Assembly: GCA_937880095.1 (NCBI GenBank)
Contig: CALFLK010000017.1
Span: 62,001-126,000 of the forward strand
Origin: an uncultured Faecalibacterium sp.
GTDB taxonomy: Bacteria; Bacillota; Clostridia; Oscillospirales; Ruminococcaceae
Reading direction: 5' to 3'
Length of the DNA: 64,000 bases
The notes beneath the pieces were generated by a model, which did no database searches, was not told the origin of the DNA, and was given only the letters and a program-made list of their open reading frames with translations. Positions within the stretch are counted from its first letter, which is position 1, and every line of letters starts with the position of its first letter. Both the position numbers and the translations under genes were made by a program. Below are positions 32,103-41,592 of this stretch, in pieces.

Positions 32103-33443
32103 ATGGCAAAACCGATCGTAGCAGTTGTCGGCCGCCCCAACGTGGGCAAGTCTACGCTGTTCAATAAGCTGTGCGGTCAGCGTCTGGCAATCGTGGAAGA
32201 TACCCCCGGTGTCACCCGTGACCGTATTTTCGGTGATTGCGAATGGTGCGGCAAGCAGATGCTGCTGGTGGATACCGGCGGTATCGAGCCCACGGCAACC
32301 GAAGGCATTCTGGCACATATGCGCCAGCAGGCAGAAATCGCAATCGACACCGCAGACTGCATCATCATGGTCGTTGACGTTGTCACCGGCATGACCGCAG
32401 CCGACGAGGACGTAGCACATATGCTGCGCCGCTCCCGCAAGCCCATCATTCTGGCTGTCAACAAGTGCGACAAGATTGGTCAGATTCCGGCAGAGCTGTA
32501 CGAGTTCTACAATCTGGGCTTTGACGAAGTGCTGCCTATTTCTTCTGTCCACGGTCACGGTACCGGCGATTTGCTGGACGCTGTGTGCGAACACCTGACC
32601 TTCAGCGAAGAAGAAGTGGATGACGAGCGCATCCCGGTTGCGATCATCGGTCGCCCCAACGTAGGTAAGTCCAGCCTGACCAACTACATCCTGGGCGAAA
32701 ACCGCATGATCGTTGCCAACGAAGCAGGCACCACCCGCGACTCCATCGATACCCCGGTGGACAACCAGTTCGGCAAGTTCATCTTTACCGATACCGCAGG
32801 TCTGCGCAAGCGCGGCAATGTGGATAAGGGCTTGGAGCGTTACATGGTCGTGCGCAGTCTGGCTGCTGTCGAGCGTAGCCGTGTGGCACTGATTATGGTG
32901 GACGCTACTGTCGGCTTTACCGAGCAGGACTCCAAGGTGGCTGGTTACGCTCACGAGCAGGGCAAGGCTTGCATCATTGTCATCAATAAGTGGGACGCTG
33001 TCGAAGGCAAGGACACCCACACCATGGATAAGCAGCGCAAGGACTATCAGGAAGACTTTGCGTTCATGTCCTACGCTCCGGTTATCTTCATCTCTGCAAA
33101 GACGGGCTACAATGTAAGTCGCCTGATGCAGCTGATCCGCGAAGTGGACGAGCAGAACAATATGCGTGTTACCACCGGCGTTCTGAACGAAATGCTGGCA
33201 CGCGCAACTGCGCGTATGCAGCCGCCCAGCGACAAGGGCAAGCGCCTGAAGATTTACTATCTGACCCAGGCATCTACCCGCCCGCCCACGTTTGTAGCAT
33301 TCGTGAACAAGGCTAGCCTGTTCCACTTCAGCTACCAGCGCTATATCATCAACAACATTCGTGAGAGCTTTGGACTGGACCACACGCCTATCCGCCTGAT
33401 CGTGCGTGAGCGCGGCGGCGAGGCGCGCGTAAAGGATGTCTAA
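32103..33443 (+). CDS. der: Ribosome biogenesis GTPase Der
   Basis: 446 residues. Two tandem GTPase domains, each with G1 GRPNVGKS (about residues 9-16 and 183-190), G3 DTGG or DTAG and G4 NKCD or NKWD, then the KH-like domain ending in LIVRERGGE. Essential for 50S subunit maturation. Downstream of DUF512 and upstream of plsY, a clostridial order. AGGAGGG before the ATG. Confidence 0.97.
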   Translation: MAKPIVAVVGRPNVGKSTLFNKLCGQRLAIVEDTPGVTRDRIFGDCEWCGKQMLLVDTGGIEPTATEGILAHMRQQAEIAIDTADCIIMVVDVVTGMTAADEDVAHMLRRSRKPIILAVNKCDKIGQIPAELYEFYNLGFDEVLPISSVHGHGTGDLLDAVCEHLTFSEEEVDDERIPVAIIGRPNVGKSSLTNYILGENRMIVANEAGTTRDSIDTPVDNQFGKFIFTDTAGLRKRGNVDKGLERYMVVRSLAAVERSRVALIMVDATVGFTEQDSKVAGYAHEQGKACIIVINKWDAVEGKDTHTMDKQRKDYQEDFAFMSYAPVIFISAKTGYNVSRLMQLIREVDEQNNMRVTTGVLNEMLARATARMQPPSDKGKRLKIYYLTQASTRPPTFVAFVNKASLFHFSYQRYIINNIRESFGLDHTPIRLIVRERGGEARVKDV

Positions 33444-33482
33444 TCCGTTCGGCGCATCCCCGAACCTGTGGAGGGTCCCTTT

Positions 33483-34154
33483 ATGAAAGAAGTTTTGTGG
33501 TTTTGTGTGACGGCACTGCTGGGCTATCTGCTGGGCAGCATTAATACCGGCATCATCGTCAGCAAAGTGTTGATGCACGGCGATGTGCGCAAGCACGGCA
33601 GCGGCAGTGCCGGCATGACCAATATGCTGCGCACCTATGGCAAGAAGGCTGCTGTGCTGACAGCGCTGGGCGACGTGCTGAAAGGCGTTCTGGCGGTTTG
33701 GCTGGGTCAGTGGCTGTTCGCACAGATGCTGCCGGTGCCTGCCCAGTGGGGTGGCTATCTGGCATATGTCTTTGCCGTCATCGGTCACTGGAAGCCGGTG
33801 TTCTTCGGTTTTAAGGGCGGTAAGTGCATTCTGGTCAGCGCAGGCGGCTTGCTGGCAATCGAGCCCGCACTGGTCGGGCTGCTGGGCTGCATCTTTTTGC
33901 TGTTCTTTTTGCCGACCCGCATGGTTTCGGCAGGCAGCATCGCCATGGGCGCATCGTTCCCCATTGTTACGGCGCTGTACGGCCATTTCGTGATGCGTCT
34001 GCAGGGAACCGAGCTGAAGCTGCTGGTTGCGGTAACCGCGTTCATTGGTGCTTTGGTGCTGTATCTGCACCGCGCCAACATCAAGCGCATCCTGAACGGT
34101 ACCGAGTACCGTTTTGATGGAAAAAAGAAAAAAGAAGCGGACAATCAGGAATAA
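33483..34154 (+). CDS. plsY: Acyl-phosphate:glycerol-3-phosphate acyltransferase PlsY
   Basis: 223 residues, five or more membrane helices. Makes lysophosphatidate, the first step of phospholipid synthesis, from acyl-phosphate. The family motifs are present: GSGSAGMTNMLRTYG (about 38-52), GHWKPVFFGFKGGK (about 101-114) and the last cytosolic loop. GTGGAGGG upstream of ATG 33483 decides the start over 33468. Follows der by 39 bases. Confidence 0.93.
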   Translation: MKEVLWFCVTALLGYLLGSINTGIIVSKVLMHGDVRKHGSGSAGMTNMLRTYGKKAAVLTALGDVLKGVLAVWLGQWLFAQMLPVPAQWGGYLAYVFAVIGHWKPVFFGFKGGKCILVSAGGLLAIEPALVGLLGCIFLLFFLPTRMVSAGSIAMGASFPIVTALYGHFVMRLQGTELKLLVAVTAFIGALVLYLHRANIKRILNGTEYRFDGKKKKEADNQE

Positions 34155-34245
34155 ATTGTCAAGCCTTCTTGCAATTCGCTGTTTTGTGTGATACTATAAT
34201 CAGGTATATACAAGGTATAATTCTGCCTTAAGGAGCGTTGTCATT

Positions 34246-34491
34246 ATGGAAATGTACGAAATCATTATGGGTGTTATCCTGCTGCTCGTATCCGCTGGTC
34301 TGATTGTCGTTACGCTGTGCCAGCACAGCCGTGGTCAGGGTCTGGCAGGTGCAATCAATGGTAACACCAATGGCATGAATGCAGGTGCTTCTCACACTGA
34401 TCGTATGCTGAGCCGTCTGACCATGATCGCCGGTGGCATTCTGTTTGTGGTTGCAATCGTGGCTTGTGCCGTTTTCAGCCGCATCGGCTAA
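34246..34491 (+). CDS. secG: Preprotein translocase subunit SecG
   Basis: 81 residues with two membrane helices (about 5-25 and 60-78) joined by the conserved loop HSRGQGLAGAINGNTNGMN, typical of SecG. Part of the SecYEG channel. AAGGAG before the ATG; a TATAAT at 34195-34200 is the probable -10. Followed by rnr, a common order in Firmicutes. Confidence 0.93.
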   Translation: MEMYEIIMGVILLLVSAGLIVVTLCQHSRGQGLAGAINGNTNGMNAGASHTDRMLSRLTMIAGGILFVVAIVACAVFSRIG

Positions 34492-34499
34492 GAAAAAGA

Positions 34500-34535
34500 A
34501 AGACGAGCTCCGCCGTCGTGCGGGGCTTGTTTTTT
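34500..34535 (+). terminator. Probable terminator after secG
   Basis: GAGCTCCGC/GCGGGGCTT stem with two G-T pairs followed by T7. May be partial, with rnr partly reading from the secG promoter. Confidence 0.6.
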
Positions 34536-34654
34536 TATCTGGATATACTACTGGATGTACAGAAAAATACGCATAAAGAATGCTGCCCGCGTTTGGCGCA
34601 GCGCCATGCAGGCTCCGCTGGAGAGCCGGCATGGGGAATGAGAGGAAAAGAGAT

Positions 34655-36784
34655 ATGACGATTCGAGAGCAAGTTGAACATGAAATTACCTTTAAGCCCA
34701 GCACCGTGCAGGACTTGAAGCGCCGTCTGGCCCGTGACAAGGCTGGTGAGCGCAAGGTAATGGACGCACTGGATGAGCTGGTGCGCAGCGGCGTTGTCTG
34801 CCAGCGGGAAGGCGTGTTCTTCACCGTGCGCAGCGGCCGTGCCGATAAGATGATTCCCTGCGTGCTGGTCAAGCTGGGCAAGAACTTCGGCTTTGTAAAG
34901 CGTGAAGATGAAGAAGGCGATATTTTCATCCCCGGCCGTTTCCTGATGGGCGCAATGCCCGGTGACCGTGTTCTGGTGGAAAAGTTCGCTCGCCCCCGTG
35001 TGGAAGGCAGCGACGAAGGTCAGGTCATTGCCGTTGTGGAAAAGCATAACCGCTTTGTGGGCGCTGCACGCCGCATCGAAGGTCGTTTGATGTTCGTGCC
35101 GGACGTTTGCCCCACCATGACCATGAACATTATCAAGGGCAGCGAAGGCGGCGCAAAGGACGGCGACAAGGTCGCTGTGGAAATCATGCAGCGCGGTATG
35201 CGCCACGACGGTCACCGTGTCAGCGTGGTAATGCGTTTCGGTAATGCCGAAGAAGCCAAACAGTGCGCTCGTGCCATGCTGTATGCACAGGACATTCACC
35301 GCACCTTCCCCAAGGAAGTGCAGGCTGCTGCGGCACAGTATGAGAATGCTACCATCGCCGAAGCAGACAAGGCAGGTCGTCTGGATCTGCGTGATGTGCC
35401 CATCTTTACCATCGACAGCGCCGAAACCAAGGACATCGACGACGCTGTCAGCGTAGAAAAGACCGCTGACGGCTTCGAGCTGGGCGTTCACATCGCAGAC
35501 GTAAGCCACTACGTCAAGCCCGGCAGCGTGCTGGATAACGAAGCTTTCAACCGTGGTACCAGCGTGTACTATGCGGATCAGGTCGTGCCCATGCTGCCCA
35601 AGGAGCTGTCCAACGGCGTATGCAGCCTGAACGAGCAGGAAGAGCGTCTGGCATTCTCCTGCCTGATGCGTCTGGACGAGGGCGGCAACCTGACCGGTTA
35701 TCGCTTTGCCAAGAGCGTCATCCGCAGCCGTGTCAAGGGCGTTTACAGCGAGCTGAACCAGATTTTTGCTGGCGAAACCACTCCGGCGCTGGACGAAAAG
35801 TATGCTGAGGTTTCCGCAGCATTCCCGGCAATGCAGCAGCTGTATCGCCTGCGCAAGAAGCTGCGCAGCGAGCGTGGCTGCATGGATATCGAGAGCGGCG
35901 AGTGCAAGCTGATTCTGGACGAGAACGGTCACTGTGTGGACCTGAAAAAGCGCGTACAGGGCGAAGCAGAAGCCATGATCGAGGAGTTCATGCTGCTGGC
36001 AAACCAGAGCGCAGCCCACTTTGCCCGCGTAAAGGAAGCTCCTTTCGTGTACCGTGTACACGAGGAGCCCAACGGCGAAAAGCTGGAGCGTCTGCACAGC
36101 CTGTTGCAGAGCTGCGGTATCAACGATAAGTTCGCCGGTGAAGTTCCCACCCAGAAGGAGCTGTCCGCTATTCTGGACAGCGTGCGCGGCACCCAGTATG
36201 AGAAAATCATCCACACCGGTATGCTGCGCTGCATGGCAAAGGCTCGCTATGAGGAAAAGGCAAAGGGTCACTTTGGTCTGGTGCTGAGCGACTACGCCCA
36301 CTTTACCAGCCCCATCCGCCGCTACTCTGACCTTGCCATTCACCGTGTGCTGACCGATATTCTGGATAAGGCAGACAAGGCAACCCTGCAGCAGCGTTAC
36401 GGCAAGTTCGTCGAGGACGCAAGCAAGCAGGCAAGCAACCGTGAAGTCATTGCTATGCAGATCGAGCGTTCCGCAGACGATTGCTACAAGGCAGAATATG
36501 CACAGCAGCATCTGGGCGAAAGCTATCTGGGCGTGATTTCCGGCGTCACCCAGCGCGGTATCTTTGTCGAGCTGGAAAACTCGCTGGAAGGCTTTGTCCC
36601 TGCGGCAAGCCTGACCGCTACCGGTACCCAGCTGACCGAGGGCGTACGCCTGTACGACCCGGTATCCGGCAAGAGCTGGAGCCTGGGCGATGAAATCATG
36701 GTCACCATCGTCCGTGCCAGCGTAAGCATGGGCCGTGTGGACTTTGAGCCCGCAAAGCCCAACGACGAAGCAAACAAGCACTAA
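34655..36784 (+). CDS. rnr: Ribonuclease R
   Basis: 709 residues. A 3'-5' exoribonuclease for structured RNA. Order: N-terminal winged helix (about 10-60), cold-shock domains (about 70-215), RNB catalytic domain with the metal ligands TIDSAETKDIDDAVSVE (about 250-266) and a FTSPIRRYSDLAIHR signature near 550, then a C-terminal S1 domain. The usual Lys-rich tail is short. GAGAGGAAAAG before ATG 34655 decides the start; an in-frame ATG at 34580 lies in the upstream hairpin region. Confidence 0.95.
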   Translation: MTIREQVEHEITFKPSTVQDLKRRLARDKAGERKVMDALDELVRSGVVCQREGVFFTVRSGRADKMIPCVLVKLGKNFGFVKREDEEGDIFIPGRFLMGAMPGDRVLVEKFARPRVEGSDEGQVIAVVEKHNRFVGAARRIEGRLMFVPDVCPTMTMNIIKGSEGGAKDGDKVAVEIMQRGMRHDGHRVSVVMRFGNAEEAKQCARAMLYAQDIHRTFPKEVQAAAAQYENATIAEADKAGRLDLRDVPIFTIDSAETKDIDDAVSVEKTADGFELGVHIADVSHYVKPGSVLDNEAFNRGTSVYYADQVVPMLPKELSNGVCSLNEQEERLAFSCLMRLDEGGNLTGYRFAKSVIRSRVKGVYSELNQIFAGETTPALDEKYAEVSAAFPAMQQLYRLRKKLRSERGCMDIESGECKLILDENGHCVDLKKRVQGEAEAMIEEFMLLANQSAAHFARVKEAPFVYRVHEEPNGEKLERLHSLLQSCGINDKFAGEVPTQKELSAILDSVRGTQYEKIIHTGMLRCMAKARYEEKAKGHFGLVLSDYAHFTSPIRRYSDLAIHRVLTDILDKADKATLQQRYGKFVEDASKQASNREVIAMQIERSADDCYKAEYAQQHLGESYLGVISGVTQRGIFVELENSLEGFVPAASLTATGTQLTEGVRLYDPVSGKSWSLGDEIMVTIVRASVSMGRVDFEPAKPNDEANKH

Positions 36785-36793
36785 ATAGACACA

Positions 36794-36830
36794 AAAGGCA
36801 CGGTAGGCGATACCGTGCCTTTTCTTTTTG
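36794..36830 (+). terminator. Intrinsic terminator of rnr
   Basis: AAAGGCACGGTA/TACCGTGCCTTTT stem, 5-base loop, T-rich tail. Confidence 0.9.
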
Positions 36831-36930
36831 CCCCAATGGGCGGAAAAGTTCTGCGAAAGAAAAGCCAATCGAGGAATTTTTTACCGGAACACTCCTATAC
36901 TGATACTAAACGAAAAGGAGTGTGAGTGCG

Positions 36931-37200
36931 TTGGCCGTATTGACAGAACGAAAAGGAATTCTTTCGCCCCGTGTGCCATATGATGCAGAAATGAAGCGGT
37001 ACCACCCCGACCTAGAGGATGAAATCAGAGAGGTCAAAGCAGATTTGTGCCACAATGAGATGGTGTTCAATCTGGAAACCGAACCGGACTTGATCGAGCA
37101 GTGCATCTATGAGCGGCAGGCACTGCAATGCCGGTATCGGTATTTGATTGGGGAGGCACGCCGTCTGGGGCTGCGTGCCATCCTGACCGAGCATGATTGA
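36931..37200 (+). CDS. yaaL: YaaL family protein (DUF2508)
   Basis: 89 residues, helical, acidic; the DLEDEIREVKADLCHNEMVFNLETEPDLIEQCIYE stretch (split into shorter motifs DEIREVKADL and PDLIEQCIYE) is the DUF2508 pattern. AAAAGGAG ends 1 base before a GTG at 36922 but 10 bases before TTG 36931, so TTG is the better start. Overlaps bofA by 8 bases, the usual yaaL-bofA pair of spore formers. Function unknown. Confidence 0.8.
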   Translation: MAVLTERKGILSPRVPYDAEMKRYHPDLEDEIREVKADLCHNEMVFNLETEPDLIEQCIYERQALQCRYRYLIGEARRLGLRAILTEHD

Positions 37201-37387
37201 CCATTTTTTGAATTGGATGGCGTCCGCTGCGGCAGCAGTTGCCCTGTTGGGGCTGTTGCAAATCGCTGCGCCGTATCTGGGATTTGCCATCCGCCCCGGT
37301 GTACCCGGGCTTTTGGTTGCCGCTGTGCTGGGCGTACCGGGGATTATACTATTGCTCGTATTACATCTGGTGTTTTTTCTGCTGTAA
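37193..37387 (+). CDS. bofA: Pro-sigma-K processing inhibitor BofA
   Basis: 64 residues with two hydrophobic segments and the C-terminal GVPGLLVAAVLGVPGIILLL typical of BofA. In sporulation BofA, with SpoIVFA, holds the SpoIVFB protease inactive until SpoIVB signals from the forespore. spoIVB is in this window at 1589. The start overlaps the end of yaaL, so the two are probably translationally coupled. Confidence 0.85.
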   Translation: MIDHFLNWMASAAAAVALLGLLQIAAPYLGFAIRPGVPGLLVAAVLGVPGIILLLVLHLVFFLL

Positions 37388-37404
37388 GGGCAGACACCGG
37401 GCAG

Positions 37405-37455
37405 AAAACAGCAGGCATGAGGGGACGACCCTTGTGCCTGCTGTTTTGTTGTTTT
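37405..37455 (+). terminator. Intrinsic terminator of yaaL-bofA
   Basis: AAAACAGCAGGCA/TGCCTGCTGTTTT stem with a structured 17-base loop, then T-rich sequence. Confidence 0.85.
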
Positions 37456-37513
37456 AAGAAACCGCAGACGCAGTACAACTGTCCATAATACATCACGCTT
37501 TGCACGAGGTGTC

Positions 37514-37542
37514 TTGATAGCATCGCCGAAATGCCGTACTAT
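37514..37542 (+). promoter_or_regulatory. Sigma-A promoter of the gltS-type gene
   Basis: TTGATA, 17-base spacer, TACTAT. Confidence 0.6.
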
Positions 37543-37581
37543 GGATAAATTAGACCAATTTCGTCAAAAGAAGAAAGATGG

Positions 37582-38949
37582 ATGAATGGTTGTATGATGG
37601 CCTTCGGCCTTGCCAGTATTGCCCTGTGTATTGGTGTATTTCTGCGCGCTAAGGTGCCTATGTTCCGCAATATGCTGGTGCCTGCCAGCGTAATTGCCGG
37701 TGTTCTGGGCTTGATTTTTATGAATACGGTCCCCCTTACCGGGCTGGATCTGGGTACGGATGCAGGTATGTTTGCGAACATCGTAAATCAGCGGTTCACC
37801 TTGTCCTTTATTTCCATTGGTTTGGTGAGCGTGAAATCCAGCGAGGGCAGCACAGCCGGCCATATTACCAAGGGCGCATGGGCTATGGGTATTTTGTGGT
37901 GCTTTATCTATACCATCACGCCGCTGATCGGTATGGGGCTCGGCTACCTGTTCGGTGACCATTTTAACTTTGACCCGGTATACACCACTCTGGTGCAGTT
38001 TGGCTTTGCGCAAGGCCCCGGACCGACGGTCTCCTTCGGTACCATGTTTGAAAACAACGGCTGGGAAAACGCCGTTATGGTAGGCATCACCTTTGCTGCA
38101 GCCGGATTCTTTGCGGCATTCGGTCTGGGCATTCCCATGGCGCGCTATGCCATTAAGCATCGCTTGGCAAAGCACAGCGGAAAGCTGGACGATGCTACCC
38201 TGCGAGGCTATATGCTGCCGCAGGAGCAGACCGAGTATATGATAAAAGATACCACCAGCACCGGTAATATCGAAACCCTGACCCTGCACTTTGCTTTGGT
38301 CGGTCTGTGCTATGTGATGGGCGTGGGTATCTCCAAGATTCTGGCGCTCATTCCCGGTTTCGTGGGCGAAACCATCAGCGGCATGATGTTTATGAACGGT
38401 ATGTACGCAGCCTACATCGTGAAATGGGTGATGAAGAAATGCGGCATTCCCTATGTGCAGAACGAGGAGCTGCAAAGCAAAATCACCAATCTGGCGACAG
38501 ACTTTATTGTTGTCTGTTCTTTCATGGCGGTCAGCGTCAGCGTCATCGGTCAGTGGATTGTACCCATCCTCATTGAGTGCGTGGTGGTCGCGGTCTTCAC
38601 CATGTTCGCCTGCATTTACTTCTGCAAGCGCATCGGCGGTGAGAACGATCTGGAACGCACGCTGGCTCTGTACGGTACCACCACCGGCACGGTACCCAGC
38701 GGTATTTCTCTGGTGCGCATTATTGACCCGGAATTCAAGACCACCACGGCTGTGGAGCTGGGTCTGATGAATCTGATCATGTATTTCAATACCCCGGTAT
38801 ATGTATTGCTTTTGGGCTATGTATCCGGTGAGATCGCGCCGATTGCCATGGCTGGAATTCTGGTCGCCTTCAGCGTGGGCTTCCTGCTGGTGCTGAAGCT
38901 CACCGGCTGCTGGGGCAAGCCCGGTTTCAGCTGGAAGAAGGCAGACTAA
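37582..38949 (+). CDS. Sodium/glutamate symporter family protein (GltS, ESS family)
   Basis: 455 residues with about eleven helices. ESS-family features: RNMLVPASVIAGVLG near 28-42, FGFAQGPGPTVSFGTMFE near 140-157 and the second-half counterpart LYGTTTGTVPSGISLVRIID near 367-386. These glycine-rich loops form the two re-entrant pore segments. Likely imports glutamate or a related anion with sodium. Followed after 20 bases by an amidohydrolase, suggesting uptake coupled to hydrolysis of an amide-linked or acylated substrate (inference). The ribosome site before ATG 37582 is weak. Confidence 0.85.
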   Translation: MNGCMMAFGLASIALCIGVFLRAKVPMFRNMLVPASVIAGVLGLIFMNTVPLTGLDLGTDAGMFANIVNQRFTLSFISIGLVSVKSSEGSTAGHITKGAWAMGILWCFIYTITPLIGMGLGYLFGDHFNFDPVYTTLVQFGFAQGPGPTVSFGTMFENNGWENAVMVGITFAAAGFFAAFGLGIPMARYAIKHRLAKHSGKLDDATLRGYMLPQEQTEYMIKDTTSTGNIETLTLHFALVGLCYVMGVGISKILALIPGFVGETISGMMFMNGMYAAYIVKWVMKKCGIPYVQNEELQSKITNLATDFIVVCSFMAVSVSVIGQWIVPILIECVVVAVFTMFACIYFCKRIGGENDLERTLALYGTTTGTVPSGISLVRIIDPEFKTTTAVELGLMNLIMYFNTPVYVLLLGYVSGEIAPIAMAGILVAFSVGFLLVLKLTGCWGKPGFSWKKAD

Positions 38950-38969
38950 AGAAAAAGTGAGGCGTTTTT

Positions 38970-40571
38970 ATGGAAACGATTTATACTGGTGGCACGATCC
39001 TTACCATGGAAAGCCCTAAGGACAGCCCGGAAGCTGTTCTGGTGCGGGATGCGTATATTGCCGCTGTGGGCAGTCTTGCGCAGCTGAAGCAGCAGGCACC
39101 AAAGGCGAACATTCGGGATTTGCAGGGTCGATGCCTCATGCCGGCATTTGTGGACCCATACAGCCACATTGTAATGACTGGCCAGATGCGCCAGTTTGCG
39201 GATCTTTCCGGCTGCGAGAGCTTTTCTGATATTGTGGATACGATGCGTTCCTACATAGCAAAGAACCATGTGCAGCCCGACAGCGTCGCGGTGGGCTTTG
39301 GCTATGACCATAACTTCCTACGGGAAAAAGCGCACCCGGATGCAGCTTCGCTGGATGAAATCAGCCGGGATATCCCTGTGTTGCTCATGCATATTTCCGG
39401 GCATCTGGGCTGTGCCAACAGCGCCATGCTGGCCCTTGCCGGAGTGGATGAAACGACCCCCGACCCCTACGGCGGCAAGTACGGCAGGGAAGCGGGAACA
39501 AATCGCCCCAACGGCTATCTGGAAGAAACCGCCTTTATGGCTGTGCAGGCCGTGATGAAGCAGACGGTAAAGACGGACCGCAGAGCACTGCTGAAAGGAA
39601 TGCAGCAGGCGTATCTGGAAAACGGCATTACCACCTGTCAGGATGGAGCAACGACCCCGGAAAATATGGCGCTGCTGCGAGAAGCCGACGATTTGGACCT
39701 GCTGGATGTGGATGTGGTTGTCTACCCCATGGCAACGGAAAACCCGGAAGCATTTCTCCAGGAGCACGCCGACTGCTTGAACGGCTATCATAAGCACATA
39801 AAAATCGGTGGGCTCAAGATGATTCTGGACGGTTCGCCGCAGGGGAAAACCGCTTGGATGAGCCAGCCCTACGAGGGGATGGGCGACTACTGCGGATACC
39901 CCTTTGTAAGCCGGGAAGAAGCGCTCCACTGTGCGAAAACTGCCGTGGACAGCAATTTGCAGCTGCTGTGCCACTGTAACGGTGACGCTGCCAGTGAGCT
40001 GTTCCTCACCAGCTACGAGCAGGCCCTGCAGGAGAGCGAAAACCCCGAAAAGCAGAGCCTGCGTCCCATGATGGTACACTGCCAGACGGTGCGCAATGAC
40101 CAGCTGCAGCGTATGGCAAAGCTCAATATGCTGGCGAGTATCTTTGTGGGTCATGTGTATTATTGGGGCGACATACACCTGCAGAACTTCGGCTTTGCGC
40201 GGGGCAATCACATCAGCCCGGTTGCTGACGCGCTGCGCTGCGGCCTCAGCGTGAACTTTCATCAGGACACGCCCATCACACCGCCCAATATGCTGCACAG
40301 CGTGTGGTGTGCGGTGAACCGCCTGAGTCGGGAAGGGCAGGTTATCGGAGCTGACCAGAAAATCGGTGTGTACGAGGCACTGAAAGCGGCTACGATCAAT
40401 GCCGCCTATGTGTACGGCGAAGAAGACACCAAAGGCAGCATCAAGGCGGGTAAATATGCCGACCTGGTGATTCTGGACCGCAATCCGATGGCGGTACAGC
40501 TCATGGAAATCCGGGAGATTCAGGTTCTGGAAACCATCAAAAAAGGCACAAGCGTATATCAAAGCGCATAA
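38970..40571 (+). CDS. YtcJ-like amidohydrolase (amidohydrolase family 3)
   Basis: 533 residues, YtcJ-type: N-terminal beta strands (YTGGTILTME), barrel with a C-terminal KYADLVILDRNPM closing domain. Metal motif regions visible: FVDPYSHIV (about 58-66), KIGGLKMILDGSPQGKTA, LLCHCNGDAA and the FHQDTP segment. The first motif, normally HxH, reads YxH (TAC in place of CAC), so one metal-binding His seems lost. Co-oriented and closely spaced with the GltS-type gene; substrate unknown. Confidence 0.85.
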   Translation: METIYTGGTILTMESPKDSPEAVLVRDAYIAAVGSLAQLKQQAPKANIRDLQGRCLMPAFVDPYSHIVMTGQMRQFADLSGCESFSDIVDTMRSYIAKNHVQPDSVAVGFGYDHNFLREKAHPDAASLDEISRDIPVLLMHISGHLGCANSAMLALAGVDETTPDPYGGKYGREAGTNRPNGYLEETAFMAVQAVMKQTVKTDRRALLKGMQQAYLENGITTCQDGATTPENMALLREADDLDLLDVDVVVYPMATENPEAFLQEHADCLNGYHKHIKIGGLKMILDGSPQGKTAWMSQPYEGMGDYCGYPFVSREEALHCAKTAVDSNLQLLCHCNGDAASELFLTSYEQALQESENPEKQSLRPMMVHCQTVRNDQLQRMAKLNMLASIFVGHVYYWGDIHLQNFGFARGNHISPVADALRCGLSVNFHQDTPITPPNMLHSVWCAVNRLSREGQVIGADQKIGVYEALKAATINAAYVYGEEDTKGSIKAGKYADLVILDRNPMAVQLMEIREIQVLETIKKGTSVYQSA

Positions 40572-40657
40572 AAAAGACCGGAGCAGGGGTTGAGTACATT
40601 CTATAAGGGAGTATTTTGTCAAAAGGGTGTTAGTAACTTGTTCCTAACAATCGCACA

Positions 40658-40683
40658 GTTTATACTCTGTATGGAGTATAAAC
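40658..40683. repeat. Perfect 10-bp inverted repeat
   Basis: GTTTATACTC-TGTATG-GAGTATAAAC in the gap before the broken GNAT gene, preceded by a TGTTAG/CTAACA pair at 40629-40649. Could be an operator or the end of a small mobile unit. Confidence 0.5.
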
Positions 40684-40788
40684 AGTATGCTCGCTAAGAT
40701 GATGCAAAATCAAATGGCGACGGGATGAAACTTTTGATTTTGCAGATTGTTAGACTTATCAAAATTTTCTTATCAGGAGGAGAATCAA

Positions 40789-41361
40789 ATGGAAATTCAA
40801 TTTAATAATATTGTCCTTCGGGATATGAAAGAATCCGACATCGAGGATTATGTACGCTGGTTTACCACAGAAATAAAATGGATGGACTGGGATGCCCCCT
40901 GGGAAACGAAGAAGTCGGATGCCGATACAGAACGGAAAAGCTGGACGAAGTACTATGAATCCATGCGGGAAATGTCCGATGATGTAGTTCGCTGGAAGTT
41001 TGAGATTGAATCTGAAGGCCAGCACATTGGCTGAGTCAGTTCTTATCTGACCGATGAAAACTATGATTGGATCAGCGTCAAACAGGTGAAAGACGGACAA
41101 AAGGTGCATCAGACAATTGGAATTGACATTTGCGAATCCAATATTTGGGGCAAACATGCTGGCACCAATGCCCTTCGTACGTTCATCCAGTATTATGCAG
41201 AGAACGGATGCAAAGAAATCTATACGCAGACATGGTCCGGAAATGTTCGCATGATTCGTGTCGCTGAAAAGCTTGGCTTTCAGGAATGCAATCGGAGTAA
41301 GGTGGAACATGAAGTCCGTGGAGAAACATATGACGGCCTGACATTTATGCTCAGAATATGA
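40789..41361 (+). pseudogene. GNAT N-acetyltransferase with in-frame TGA
   Basis: AGGAGGAG precedes ATG 40789. One frame runs from MEIQFNNIVLRDMKE to LGFQECNRSKVEHEV and the stop at 41361, interrupted only by TGA at 41032-41034, where the family has IGWVSSY; a TGG-to-TGA change fits. The C-terminal half keeps IGIDICESNIWGKHAGTNALRTFIQYY, a typical acetyl-CoA-binding region. The intact protein would be about 190 residues. Composition is AT-rich. Confidence 0.8.
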
Positions 41362-41409
41362 GGGTTATCCTGAATTGTTCGCCCTATTCCAATAAATCTA
41401 GCAATTTAA

Positions 41410-41455
41410 AAAATGGAGTGTATCAAGGCATGATACACTCCATTTCGCTTTTTGA
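41410..41455 (+). terminator. Intrinsic terminator
   Basis: AAATGGAGTGTATC/GATACACTCCATTT stem (loop about 7 bases), T-rich tail. Confidence 0.85.
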
Positions 41456-41592
41456 TATTTCCAAAACTTCCTTATGGGGCATGCCATTTCCTGTTCCTGC
41501 TTTTTGATTTCAGCGCAAGGATGCTACATTACGCACCTTTGGCATCAGACAAATATGCCTGCTGTTTTTCTGTTTTGTTTTGCGGCGGGATA

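Noticed and set aside
31791..34070. 759-codon minus-strand frame across der and plsY
   Set aside because: Spans the complements of conserved genes; the product resembles nothing and has no ribosome site.
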